From: Ceratobasidium sp. AG-K | Taxonomy: Eukaryota; Basidiomycota; Agaricomycetes; Cantharellales; Ceratobasidiaceae | Length of the DNA stretch: 64,000 nt | Assembly: GCA_037039685.1 (NCBI GenBank) | Contig: JAWNGF010000008.1 | Span: 2,170,001-2,234,000, forward strand | Direction: 5' to 3' | In this document: one piece after another, positions 55,169 through 64,000 of the stretch | Numbering within the stretch: the first letter of the stretch is position 1 | Layout of the letters: each line of letters opens with the position of its first letter | The notes under the pieces: model-generated | Told to the model about the DNA's origin: nothing | What the model saw: only the letters and a program-made list of their open reading frames with translations | The model's database searches: none | Program-made: the position numbers and the translations under genes

Positions 55169-56255
55169 ATGGATGAACTTGAAATCATGTCAATATCACA
55201 TAAAAACCAATTATACATTGATTTCACTGCTCATCCACTAACTACGGCTCCTGATTCTAAGTCAGTCAACAAATCAAAGAAATTCTCTGGACAAGCACTC
55301 CTAGATTGCGGCACAACATCCTGCTTCATCAACCCTTCCCTAGCAAAAGAAGCAAACCTTCCCCTTTTTCAACACAAAAAACCAAAGACTCTACGAGTTA
55401 TAGACAGGTGTGAAGTTTTGTCTGGCAAAGTCACCCACTACACTAAATTTAAACTTATCATGGGAACACATTCCAGCAAAATAGAATGTCACGTCACAAA
55501 CATTGGAAGACATCCTATTGTACCCGGAATGTCCTGGCTCAAGAAACATAACCCACAAATTAATTGGAAAAATAGGATGATTGCATACACAAGGGAGTTC
55601 TGCTCAAAGAACTGCCTTGAGGTTCCATCTACACTCCAAATTGCAGCTGAAACTACATTACCAGAGGAATACAAGGAGTTTGCAGATGTATTTGATGAGT
55701 CCAGATTGGAAGAACTCCCACCACACAGACCAACTGACACTACACTCGACCTCCTACCAGAGGCCAAACTAAAGCATGGCCCTATTTACAAAACATCCCA
55801 GGCCAAAGACAAAGAAATGAAGAAAGTACTAGAAACCCTTATCCAAAGAGGACACATTCAGATTTCCCAATCTCCTTTGGCCTCACCAGTTCTGTTTGTC
55901 AAGAAACCCCATCCAGAAGATCCAAACAACCCAGAGTTATGCTTTTGTGTTGACTTCAGATATGTGAATTTGCACAGCAAATTCAATGCAAGCGGAATAC
56001 CTCTACTGGATCAATGGTTAAGGGCCCTGGAAGGGTTTGTCATTGGGACCACTCTGGACTTGGCACAAGGATTCCATCAAACTTGTATAGCAGCAGGACA
56101 CAAATGGAAAACAGCCTTCAAAACTCAATACGGCATGTATGAGTGGAAAGTCATGCCCTTTGGCCTAAAAAACACCCCATCTAGCTTCCAGTCCCTAATG
56201 AACTCTATATTCAGGGACATTATGGGGGTTTTTGTACTTGTACACATTGATTACT
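55169..56255 (+). pseudogene. Element F Pol: protease and RT, cut at the catalytic YxDD
   Basis: Retropepsin (ALLDCGTTSCFINPS: DCG where DSG/DTG is usual, about 55297-55341), then GMSWLKKHNPQINW. RT runs through fingers and palm (VDFRYVNLHSKF, MPFGLKNTPSSFQ) up to FVLVHID near 56250. The very next bases belong to element D2. The hybrid frame then runs to 56314 by chance. Confidence 0.88.
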
Positions 56256-57770
56256 GTACTGCAAAGGAAGGATTTATGTCCCAAGCAACAACAAAATCAA
56301 GCACCAGATTTTAGAACTCCATCATGACAACAAAGCAGTAGGACACATGGGACAAGCAAAGACATTGGAATTGGTCAAACAGCAATATGGGTGGCCATCC
56401 ATGAAGGCATACATCAACAAATATGTATCATCATGTGAGTTGTGCCAATGTTCCAAGCCAATTAACCAGTGAACCCTTGGAGAATTACAACCACTTGAAC
56501 TTCCTTCTAAACCCTGGCAACACATTTTGGTCAATATGATTGTCAAACTGCCACTTTCCAAAGGTCTAGACTCCATACTGGTGATCATCAATACCTTGAC
56601 CAAGATGGCGCACTTCATCCCCTGCTCTGAGAAGACCACATCCCCTAAACTTGTGGAGTTATTCATGGAACACTGTTGGAAATTACATGGCACCCCAGAA
56701 ACAGTTGTGTAGGATCACAGGCCTACCTTTGCATCTAGATTCATGAAAGAACTCTATCAAGCCTTGAACATTTGGCCCAGACTCTCCACTGCATATCACC
56801 CTGAAACTGTGGACAAACAGAGCGCATCAATCAAATGGTCAAAGCCTTCATTTGGACATATTGCTCATTCAGACAGCATGATTGGGCATCACTGCTACCA
56901 TTTGCCAAATTTGCATACAACAACTCTTTCCACTCCAGCATTGGCATGACACCTTTCTTTGCCAACACGGCTTGCCACCCATTGATTGAAGGAACTCCAG
57001 TGGAAGATGGATCAATGCTGGAGGCCGCAGCCCACACTCAATGGATCCAAGGCAACCTGGAAGAAGCCAAGGTTAGCCTCATCCTGAGCAAGGAACAAGA
57101 CAAGGAATATGCGGATTGGAAGCATTGCAAAGATTCCTTCATCATAGGCAATAAAGTTTGGCTCAGCCATGATCATATCACAACCAATCAACTGTCCCTG
57201 AAACTCTTGCATAACTGCCTCAGACCATTCACAATTCTGGAAGCAGTAGGAAGGAATGCATATTGACTGGAACTCCCACCTTCCATGAGCATGCACCTGG
57301 TAGTCAATGTCTTGCGACTGGCCAAGTATGAGGAAGACAAGATTGAGGGTTGCCATGTGGAACCGCCCTCTGCCATAGAAACACCTGAAGGAGAAGAGGA
57401 ATATGAGGTCACAAAGATACAGAGCTCCAGGATCAAGAAGGGAGTTTTGGAATACTTTGTCAAGTGGAAAGGTCACACATCAAAACATGATTCTTGGGAA
57501 CCTTTGGAAAACCTTGGCAACCCATCAGAACTCATTAAGGAGTTCCATCTGGAACATCCTGAAGCCATCATGCAAGTCCCCAAGGTTACCAGGAAGTGGT
57601 GCCATGAGGAAACAAAGGATGACTCAACAGTTGAACAGAAGGAAGAACAGCCCATTAGGCGTTCTAAGCATATAAAAGAGGCAGCTGGGATCCAAGTTCC
57701 TCACAAAAAAGTTTTTGGTTTCCTCCCTCCTGCACTAAAACCACCTCCTACCCTTGCTTTGCCCCCTGCA
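56256..57770 (+). pseudogene. Element D2 integrase and chromodomain
   Basis: Integrase HHCC finger (HHDNKAVGHMGQA, CELCQCSK with the second pair slightly changed), core segments (IVKLPLSKGLDS, then a TAG where D1 reads VSD) and YHPETVDKQ with a frameshift. It keeps TGG at about 56772 where D1 has TGA. The chromodomain lies at about 57390-57510 (YEVTKIQSS, YFVKWKGHTSKHDSWEP). Several shifts make it non-functional. Confidence 0.88.
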
Positions 57771-57772
57771 CT

Positions 57773-58272
57773 ATGTCCACCTCTACCCTTTCCCCCAACA
57801 CCTTCATGGTCTGCATCTATCAGGACCTCTACACATGCTTGGCCTCCTTCAAGCAAACACTTGAAGTCATCCCCCCCTCCAAAAACAGCCAGTATTGGCA
57901 CTCTGGGATGCAGCGGGTGTTCTATTTCATCATTGGGGCTGGCTCATGCCACTGCCATCTCCCTTGCTCCTTTGTTGGCCACCCCTTGTCCAGTGGAACA
58001 ACTGGATTGCCCACAAGGCCCAGGACATCTACGATGCCTGGGAAATCATGGATACCTCAAGGCATTCCCAACTGGGTCTCCAAGACCCCTTCCAGGTCAT
58101 TGACCTCACCAAGGTCCCAGGATGCAAAGAGCCCATCATCAATTTGACAGATGACAACAAGGAGGACGTCTGGAAAGCTACTGGGACAGCAGCGGACCCC
58201 TTTGTGTTGAATGATGAGGAGGAATTTGTCTTGGTTAGTCGCAGGTCTTCTGTTTTGTCTCTTGTAGAGTGA
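57773..58272 (+). pseudogene. Element D2 ORF3 with a 1-bp frameshift
   Basis: The ATG at 57773 overlaps the pol tail, as in D1. Sequence parallels D1 ORF3 (MSTSTLS start, QYWHSG, SCHC) until about 57993, where one base is missing compared with D1. The rest continues in the frame ending at 58272 and includes the two motifs VIDLT and IINLTDDN. Confidence 0.65.
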
Positions 58273-58296
58273 GCCCCGGCCTAGAAGGGGGGGTAG

Positions 58297-58740
58297 TGTC
58301 ATGATGTTTTCTTGTTTCCCATCCTTTGTCTGTTTGCCTTGTGTTTGGTCTTGTTCTGCTCACCTTGGCGCATTTAGTCGCCTTTCTGTAAGCCATGATT
58401 GCGGGACATGCCTGCCTGGCATGTCTTCTCTTTGCCTTGTCCTCCATGGGCTTATTGTGTCTCCTTTGTCTTGCTTGCACTTCTCTCTGGCTCTTGCTTT
58501 TTCCTTGTTCTCTGCCTTGTTGCCTTCTATCTATTGTACATAGCCACACCAGATAGGATATATATCAGCAACAAAAGTCTGGTCTCTACAAGACTTGCTC
58601 TCTTGTTGTCTTCCCCCAATTACTTGTCACGTGACTCACTTAGGCCTTAGTGCCATACATTTGACCTTTCTTGTTGTCCCAACCCCCATCCTCACCACCT
58701 GTGGAGTCTTGGCCTCCAAGGTTTGGTTAGGGTTGTGACA
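58297..58740 (+). repeat. Element D2 3' LTR
   Basis: It starts TGTCATGATG after AGAAGGGGGGGTAG and ends GGGTTGTGACA, 444 bp. It holds an ATATATAT box and AAGACTTGCTCT, one base different from the D1 start 12-mer. Its right end abuts element E gag. Confidence 0.93.
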
Positions 58741-59445
58741 CTTTCCCTCTGATCATTCTAAGATCACCTATGTTCTGATGAACCTGAAAGAAGGCCAGCT
58801 GCATAATTGGGGGCAGTTCTACCTCAACAAACTTGTCAATGGAGATGCAGATGCCCTCCTGATCAGCTGGACTGCTTTTGAATCAGGATTCATCTCCCCC
58901 TGGTCAAACACTGCAGCAAAACAAGTGGCAGAGTGCAAGACCATGCTCTAACTCAAATCTGCTCAGCCAGCAATTATTCCACCAACTTCTGCATTATTAC
59001 AGGTGATCTGGAGTGGCAGGATGAAGCCCTGATGGCCGCATTCTGCCAAGGACTCAAGCAAGAAGTCTGCCAGAAGCTGATTGAGTTCACAATCACTCAA
59101 AACATCACAACCCAGGATCAGCTCATTTCTACTGCTTGTTTGATTGCCAACACACTATTTGAAGCTCCCTGCACCTCAGAGACCAGTCCAGCCACTTCTA
59201 GACCCGCCCAGGGCAAGTCTGTGGGCTTTGTTACCTGGGAAATCAAGGACAAGCGTCACACATTGCTGGGCAATGCATCAAATGTGGCAGAAAACACAAG
59301 TTTGAAGACTGCAAAACTAGATGGTGTGTGGAAACTCCCAAAAAGGAGTTTGGAAAAGCTGGAACCAGTGAGGAAGTTGCAGAAGCCTCTCAGCAGTCAC
59401 GCAAAGTCTAGGGCGCTGTTGTACTGTGTCTACATGCGCCAATAA
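58741..59445 (+). pseudogene. Element E Gag remnant
   Basis: The segment after the LTR encodes KITYVLMNLKEGQ and similar capsid-like sequence, with a stop near 58950. 58933-59445 continues in another frame (WQDEALMAAFCQGLKQEV, a typical Gag capsid C-terminal pattern). The zinc-knuckle area (about 59270-59330) is degraded. Confidence 0.7.
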
Positions 59446-60413
59446 TCCTCCTTTGTCTTTACAACCTCTGTATTGTGCTACTCTTCACAAAAATTCAGCC
59501 CCCATTCTACCTATTGACATTGAGGGAATCACAGACTCTTATTCTGCTTTGCTTGACTCTGGTTCATCTGCCAACTTCATCAATCCCAGATTTGCTTGCC
59601 AGCACCCCCTGACCCTCACTGAGCTGCAAGCAGCACGCCCAGTTGTTGGAATTGATGGCAAAGAAGTCAGGGACTCCATCAGATTCAAATGCTGCTTCAA
59701 ATTCACTGCCTTCTCACATTCTTTTGCTCAAACCTTCTACTGCTTGCTGCTTGGAGACAGAGACATGATTCTAGGCATGCCCTGGTTACAAGAAGCTAAC
59801 CCTGACATCAATTGGGCTACTCTTGAGGTTCTTCCACACAGATCCATGGAGTCTAGACTGGCAGAAGTGTCACCCCTTCACAAGATAGTTCCCCCAATAT
59901 TTCATGACTTCCTAAGTGTCTTTGGCAAGGAATTCTTTGTCAAACTGCCACCTCATTGTCCCTATGACTGTGAGATCAACCTGGAGCCTGGAAAAGACAT
60001 CCCCTGGGGGCCAATTAATCCTACGACACCCAAGGAGACTGCTGTTCTCAAGCAGTATATTGACACTGAGCTGGCGGCTGGGAAGATTAGGCCAAGTACT
60101 TCACCTGGAGGTGCTCTGGTGATGTTTGTTCCCAAGGGACTTGATGACCTGAGACTGGTGAATGATTATTGTTGCCTTAACAACAACACCACAAAGATTG
60201 CTACCCCCTGCCACACCAAGACAGCCTTGTGGAGAAACTCAAGCATGCCAAGATCTTGTTTACCTTGATGACATCCTGATCTTCTCTAATTCTGTTGCTG
60301 AGCATGAGGAACATGTCAAAGAAGTGCTTAAGCAACTTAGGGACAATCAGCTCTTCTGCAACCCTGCCAAATGTCACTTCCTTGTCACCTCAGTACATTA
60401 TTTGGCCTTGTGA
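59426..60413 (+). pseudogene. Element E protease and RT with large internal deletion
   Basis: Protease motif LLDSGSSANF (about 59549-59578) and GMPWLQEANPDINW. RT starts normally (AGKIRPSTSP, LRLVNDY, then KLKHAKI in a shifted frame) and jumps at about 60262 to YLDDILIFS. Some 75-80 residues of fingers and palm, which lie between these motifs in B, C and D1, are missing. The YLDD box itself is intact. Confidence 0.85.
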
Positions 60414-62913
60414 TCACTCCTGAAGACATTTCCATGGAAAAAGACAAGGTTCAAGCAGTCAAGGAATGGCCTGCTCCTCTCACTGTGAAACAAGTTCAAG
60501 CATTCCTGGGCTTTGCCAATTTTTATTGCTGCTTTGTGCCTGATTTCAGCCCCTTAGCACACCCTCTGAATGATCTCACCAAGAAGGAGGTTGCCTGGCA
60601 ATGGACAGAGGCTGAGCAGTGCTCATTTGATGCCATCAAGGAAGCAATTTGCATGGAACCCTCTCTTGCACATCCAGATGAGAAGCTGCCCTATTTCCTG
60701 GAGACAGATGCTTCTGGAACCACCCTGGGTGCTGTGCTGTCACTGAGACAGGCTGATGGTCACTTGCACCCTGTTGCCTTCATGTCTGCAAGCTTCTCCC
60801 CTGCTGAGCTGAACTTTTACACTCATGAGAAGGAACTACTGGCTATTATTTGGTCATCTGAACACTGGCACATATTCCTGGAAGGAACTGAGCAACCTAT
60901 CATTGTCTTCACTGATCACAAGAACTTGGAGTATTGGAAAACTGCTAGGACATTCAATTGTTGTCATGCATGCTGGTATCTGCTGCTTGCTTCCTACAAC
61001 TTTGTCATTGCTAACAGGCCAGGTAAACAGTCCCAGAAACCGGATGCCTTGTCCAGATGCACAGATCACACAGCAGAAAAGGCTCTTCCTCAACTGATGA
61101 TCAGGGAGGATCAATTTTCTGGCTTCTCTGCTATGATCAGTGCTTCCTTCCTTGAGAAACTCAAAGAGGCGCTTCTTGATGACCCTAGCCTTCACAGTGT
61201 CATGTCTGCTGTCCTGGAACCTGCTAATATGCTGCATTCCATTGCTCAGAAGTTCAAAGATTACACTTTAAGCAAAGGAGTTTTGTTTTACCAAGGCAGA
61301 ATTGTTGTTCCAGATGAACCTGAGCTCAAACAGGAGTTGCTATCTCATTTCCATAACACTCCAGCAGCTGGTCACCAGGGACACATGAGCACTCTAGAGC
61401 TAATATCTAGGCACTACTACTGGCCTGCTATGAAGTTTCAAATCAATTGCTATGTGGATTCCTGCAAAATCTGCCAAAGGAGCAAAGGCACAGAAAAGCA
61501 TGCTCCCCTTCAGCCATTACCTAGTCATGCTGGCCCTTGGGAGGATTGCTCCTATGATTTCATTGTCCAACTTCCCAAGAGCAAGGGCCTTGATAGCACC
61601 CTGGTTGTTGTTGATTGCTTCTCCAAAATGGTGCGTTTCATCCTCTGCAAAGAATCATCAACAGCAGAAGATGTGGCAGATCTCTGCCTCAAGAATGTTT
61701 GGCGTCTCCATGGCACTCCTAAGCAAACAGTTTCAGACAGAGGCTCAACTTCAACAGCAAATTCCTTGAGGCACTGTGCAAGGTGCTGCAAATTGACCCT
61801 GCATTTTCCACAGCTTATCATCCACAAACTGATGGCCAAATTGAGCATCTGAATCAATTGCTAGAGGCTTATTTGCGCACTTTCATCAACCACAAGCAGA
61901 CAGACTGGGTGGATTTGCTACCTCTTGCTGAGTTCTGTCACAATAACTCCAAGAGTGAAGCCACTGGATTATCTCCCTTTGAGCTTGTGTATGGCCACTC
62001 TCCTGCCATCTCACCCAGCCTGGAACCCACAGGAATGCTGGTTGCTGATGACAGGGCTGCAGAACTCAGGGCTGTGATAGAGGAGGTCCAGGAAACACTG
62101 AAATGGACTCAGGAGCGCTACAAAGCAGCATATCATGGAGTTTCTATGCCACAATTTGAAGTTGGAGATAAAGTTTGGTTGTTAGGCACACATATCAAGT
62201 CCCAACGCCCCAACAAGAAGCTGGATCACAAGCAATATGTTCCCTTCCCTGTTCTGGAGCACATAGGCTCCCATGCTTACTGCTTAGAGCTCCCTGAGAT
62301 GATGAAGATCCATGATGTTTTCCATGTTGCTCTGCTCTCTAGAGTAAAGCAGGACACTGATCTCAAGCACACCCTCCAACAACCACCCCCTGTGATCACA
62401 GAAGATGGGGAAGAAGTTGATGAGGTGGACAAACTGATTGATTGGAAGCTGGATGATGGAATCTGGAAGTACAGGGTTTGTTGGCAACGCTATGGACTGC
62501 TTGACAACACTTTTGAGCCTGCTTCTGATTTTGTGCACTTGGAGGACAAATTGCAGGACTTCTATGCTAATGTTCTCAATGCCCCACAGCCTGATGATCT
62601 GATTCCATGTGCCCTACCTCAGTTTAAAAGGCCAGCCGGCAAATGCATGTCCATTGCCACCAAAACCCACTTTCTTGCAGCCATTGCCTCACTCAAGCAC
62701 CCCAAGCTCTGCCCAAACTCCTCTACTGCTGTCCATCATGTCCATTCATTGCCCCCACAACAACACCCCTTTCAACAGCTGGGGCAGCTTGGATACCTAC
62801 CTCCACTATATGCCAGAAGGCTTCAAAAGCAAACTAAACTCAGGCATCCCCTACCTGCACTTTGGGCTCATTCCTGCTGCTACCCAGCATGCCTGCTTGC
62901 GCTAGGGGCCTGA
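60371..62913 (+). pseudogene. Element E RNase H, integrase and chromodomain
   Basis: RNase H motifs LETDASGTTLGAVL, THEKELLAI and FTDHKNLEYW. Integrase HHCC finger (FHNTPAAGHQGHM, CKICQRSK), YDFIVQLPKSKG and VSDRGS, then a 1-bp loss near 61749 shifts the frame to 61783-62913, which continues AYHPQTDGQIEHLNQ. The chromodomain is at about 62410-62530 (VDKLIDWKLDDG, RVCWQRYG). Confidence 0.9.
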
Positions 62914-63351
62914 TCTTCTCTACCATGTGCGCTATGGCAATCTTTACTACCTCAGCAGCAACAATCCCACTTCCCTGTGCCATGGTCCCTGCTATTGTGG
63001 GCACCATCTTATTGCACATGATTTCTGCAATTGCCACAGGGTCATTGCTTAGCATCACAACAAAAACTGCCCACTGGAGGTTGAAGTCTCCCTATCTGAG
63101 TACATAGACCACTTCTACATCAGGAACAACAAGGAATTGCATGTTTCTTTCAATCAACTTGCGCTCAGAGACAATTAAGAGCCCAATCCACCTCTCCTCT
63201 GGTACCCAGAGCCTGAATCACTTCCAGAGGAGCCTGCAGCAAGTTGTGGATGGTTTCTAGAGCCTCCAGTTGCTTCTGATTGGGGCAGCACTTCCCAAGT
63301 AGGTGGGGGCAAGCAGCAATGGTCCAATCACTCCGCCAATGGTCCATTTTA
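62738..63351 (+). pseudogene. Element E ORF3 with in-frame stops
   Basis: The ATG at 62738 overlaps the pol end in another frame. The frame can be followed to 63351 across TAG 62903, TAG near 63050 and TAA 63176. It is Cys/His-rich in the middle (LCHGPCYCGHH, DFCNCH) and Trp/Pro/Glu-rich at the end. A diverged second copy of its central part lies at 63744-64000. It shows no clear IDLT motif. Confidence 0.55.
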
Positions 63352-63361
63352 GGGGGGGCAA

Positions 63362-63744
63362 TGTCATGAGCCTTGCTCCTGACAATGGTCTGTGTGCTGC
63401 ACCTTCTTTGCTTGTTGGCTGCCTTTGTTGTTCTGTTTGTTGTTTTTGCCCTGCTGTGTGCTTGTTGGTTGCCACGTAGTTTGTTCTGTTGTTTACTCCT
63501 TTGTTGTTACTTCTCCTGCTTAGCCCTTTGTACCCCTGGCTCAGCGGCATGTATTCTCCAGTCTGTGATTTTTCCAGAGCACTGCATATTGACTCAAACC
63601 CTTGATCAGCTCTGGCATACTGTGCAAATATTTTTATTAAGTATTCAACATGCAAAAACACTTGGGTTAAGTCTCTATGCAAGTCTGGTGGTTACCTCAG
63701 GGTCTTTTAGTGTTACATTTGCAGCTGACTGTAACGTCATTACA
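63362..63744 (+). repeat. Probable element E 3' LTR
   Basis: It follows TTTTAGGGGGGGCAA, starts TGTCATGAGCC and ends GTCATTACA. 383 bp. With no second copy in the window, the right end is inferred from the terminal ACA and from the switch to ORF3-like sequence. Confidence 0.65.
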
Positions 63745-64000
63745 TGCCAAAGGGCTTCAAGAGCAACCTAGACTCAGGCTATCCCTTCCTTTACTTTGTG
63801 CTCATCCCTCCTGCCACCAAGCATGCCTGCTAATGCAAGGGGCCCAATTTGTTCTACCATGTGCACTATGGCTAGCTGTACCACCTCACCCATGATCTCA
63901 CTGCCCTACACAGCAGCACCTTCTACTGCTGGAAGTACTTCATTGCATGCAATTTCTGTAACATTCCATGGGGTTATTGCTTGCCATCACTATAAAAACA
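63744..64000 (+). pseudogene. Element G: ORF3 fragment of an E-like element at the window edge
   Basis: The frame from ATG 63744 reads MPKGFKSNLDSGYPF, then after stops GPNLFYHVHYG and YCWKYFIACNFCN, parallel to MPEGFKSKLNSGIPY, GPDLLYHVRYG and CYCGHHLIAHDFCN of element E ORF3. It has several in-frame stops and continues past the window. It lacks the first residues of E ORF3, fitting insertion of element E inside an older relative. Confidence 0.7.

Larger units (their letters stand above)
51700..56255 (+). mobile_element. Element F: 5' half of a Ty3/gypsy element, interrupted by a Tc1-like element
   Basis: Coiled-coil-like leader sequence, gag, protease and RT are present up to the YxDD region, where the sequence switches to element D2 at about 56255. 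Gag is split by the DNA transposon at 52908-54175, which sits precisely in a TA. No 3' LTR of F is present. Confidence 0.8.
56256..58740 (+). mobile_element. Element D2: 3' half of a D-family element joined to element F
   Basis: From TTACTGTACTGCAAAGGA on, the sequence parallels element D1 (minus) from the RNase H/integrase linker to the end of the 3' LTR. Integrase, chromodomain, ORF3, polypurine tract and LTR are present; gag, RT and the 5' LTR of D2 are absent. Confidence 0.93.
58741..63744 (+). mobile_element. Element E: Ty3/gypsy chromodomain element lacking its 5' end
   Basis: It begins abruptly in gag right after the D2 LTR; the 5' LTR and gag start are absent. Gag, protease, a deleted RT, RNase H, integrase, chromodomain, ORF3, polypurine tract (63351-63361) and a probable 3' LTR follow. 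Confidence 0.9.

Overview
The window looks like a transposon-dense region of a basidiomycete genome, probably Agaricomycetes and perhaps close to Rhizoctonia/Ceratobasidium. That is an inference from the very short introns (about 45-60 bp), the several families of chromodomain Ty3/gypsy elements and the Tc1/mariner-type remnants; no database was searched. I see no CRISPR array, no rRNA and no convincing tRNA.

Layout. 1-13786: an old, decayed Ty3/gypsy element (A) in + orientation. It carries two insertions with perfect 5-bp target duplications: a solo LTR (770-1175, GAGGT) and a full element on the minus strand (B, 2616-9836, ACACG). Taking both out on paper restores A's reading frame. 14642-21061: element C (+), followed 44 bp later by another solo LTR (21106-21588, TTAAC). 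About 24.0-32.9 kb: a satellite with a period near 340 bp, split by element D1 (minus, 24717-31804, AGCAT). 36.9-49.1 kb: a gene island with four + strand spliced genes: CTP synthase, serine hydroxymethyltransferase, a small dsRNA-binding-domain protein and an oxysterol-binding protein. Several foldback/MITE-like repeats lie between them, and a (TTAGG)n tract sits just upstream of the first gene. 50.2-64.0 kb: a second transposon cluster. It holds a DDE-transposon fossil, a Tc1-like element inside the gag of element F, an F/D2 chimera, element E, and at the right edge a piece of an E-like element (G).

How the elements appear to work. B, C and D1 share an organisation of LTR, gag, pol (protease, RT, RNase H, integrase, chromodomain), a further ORF (ORF3) overlapping the end of pol in another frame, polypurine tract and LTR. 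In all three the predicted start of the LTR transcript, 33 nt from the first base of a TATATATA box, is a 12-mer exactly complementary to a 12-mer two bases downstream of the 5' LTR (in D1 the exact copy is in the 3' LTR). The 12-mers differ between families but pairing is kept, which points to Tf1-type self-primed reverse transcription. ORF3 is the least explained item: it recurs in every element that reaches its 3' end except A, is Cys/Trp-rich, and in B and D carries SUMO-interacting-like IDLT motifs.

All transposons are damaged by stops, frameshifts or deletions; many stops fit C:G to T:A transitions. The four host gene models close in frame over all exons.
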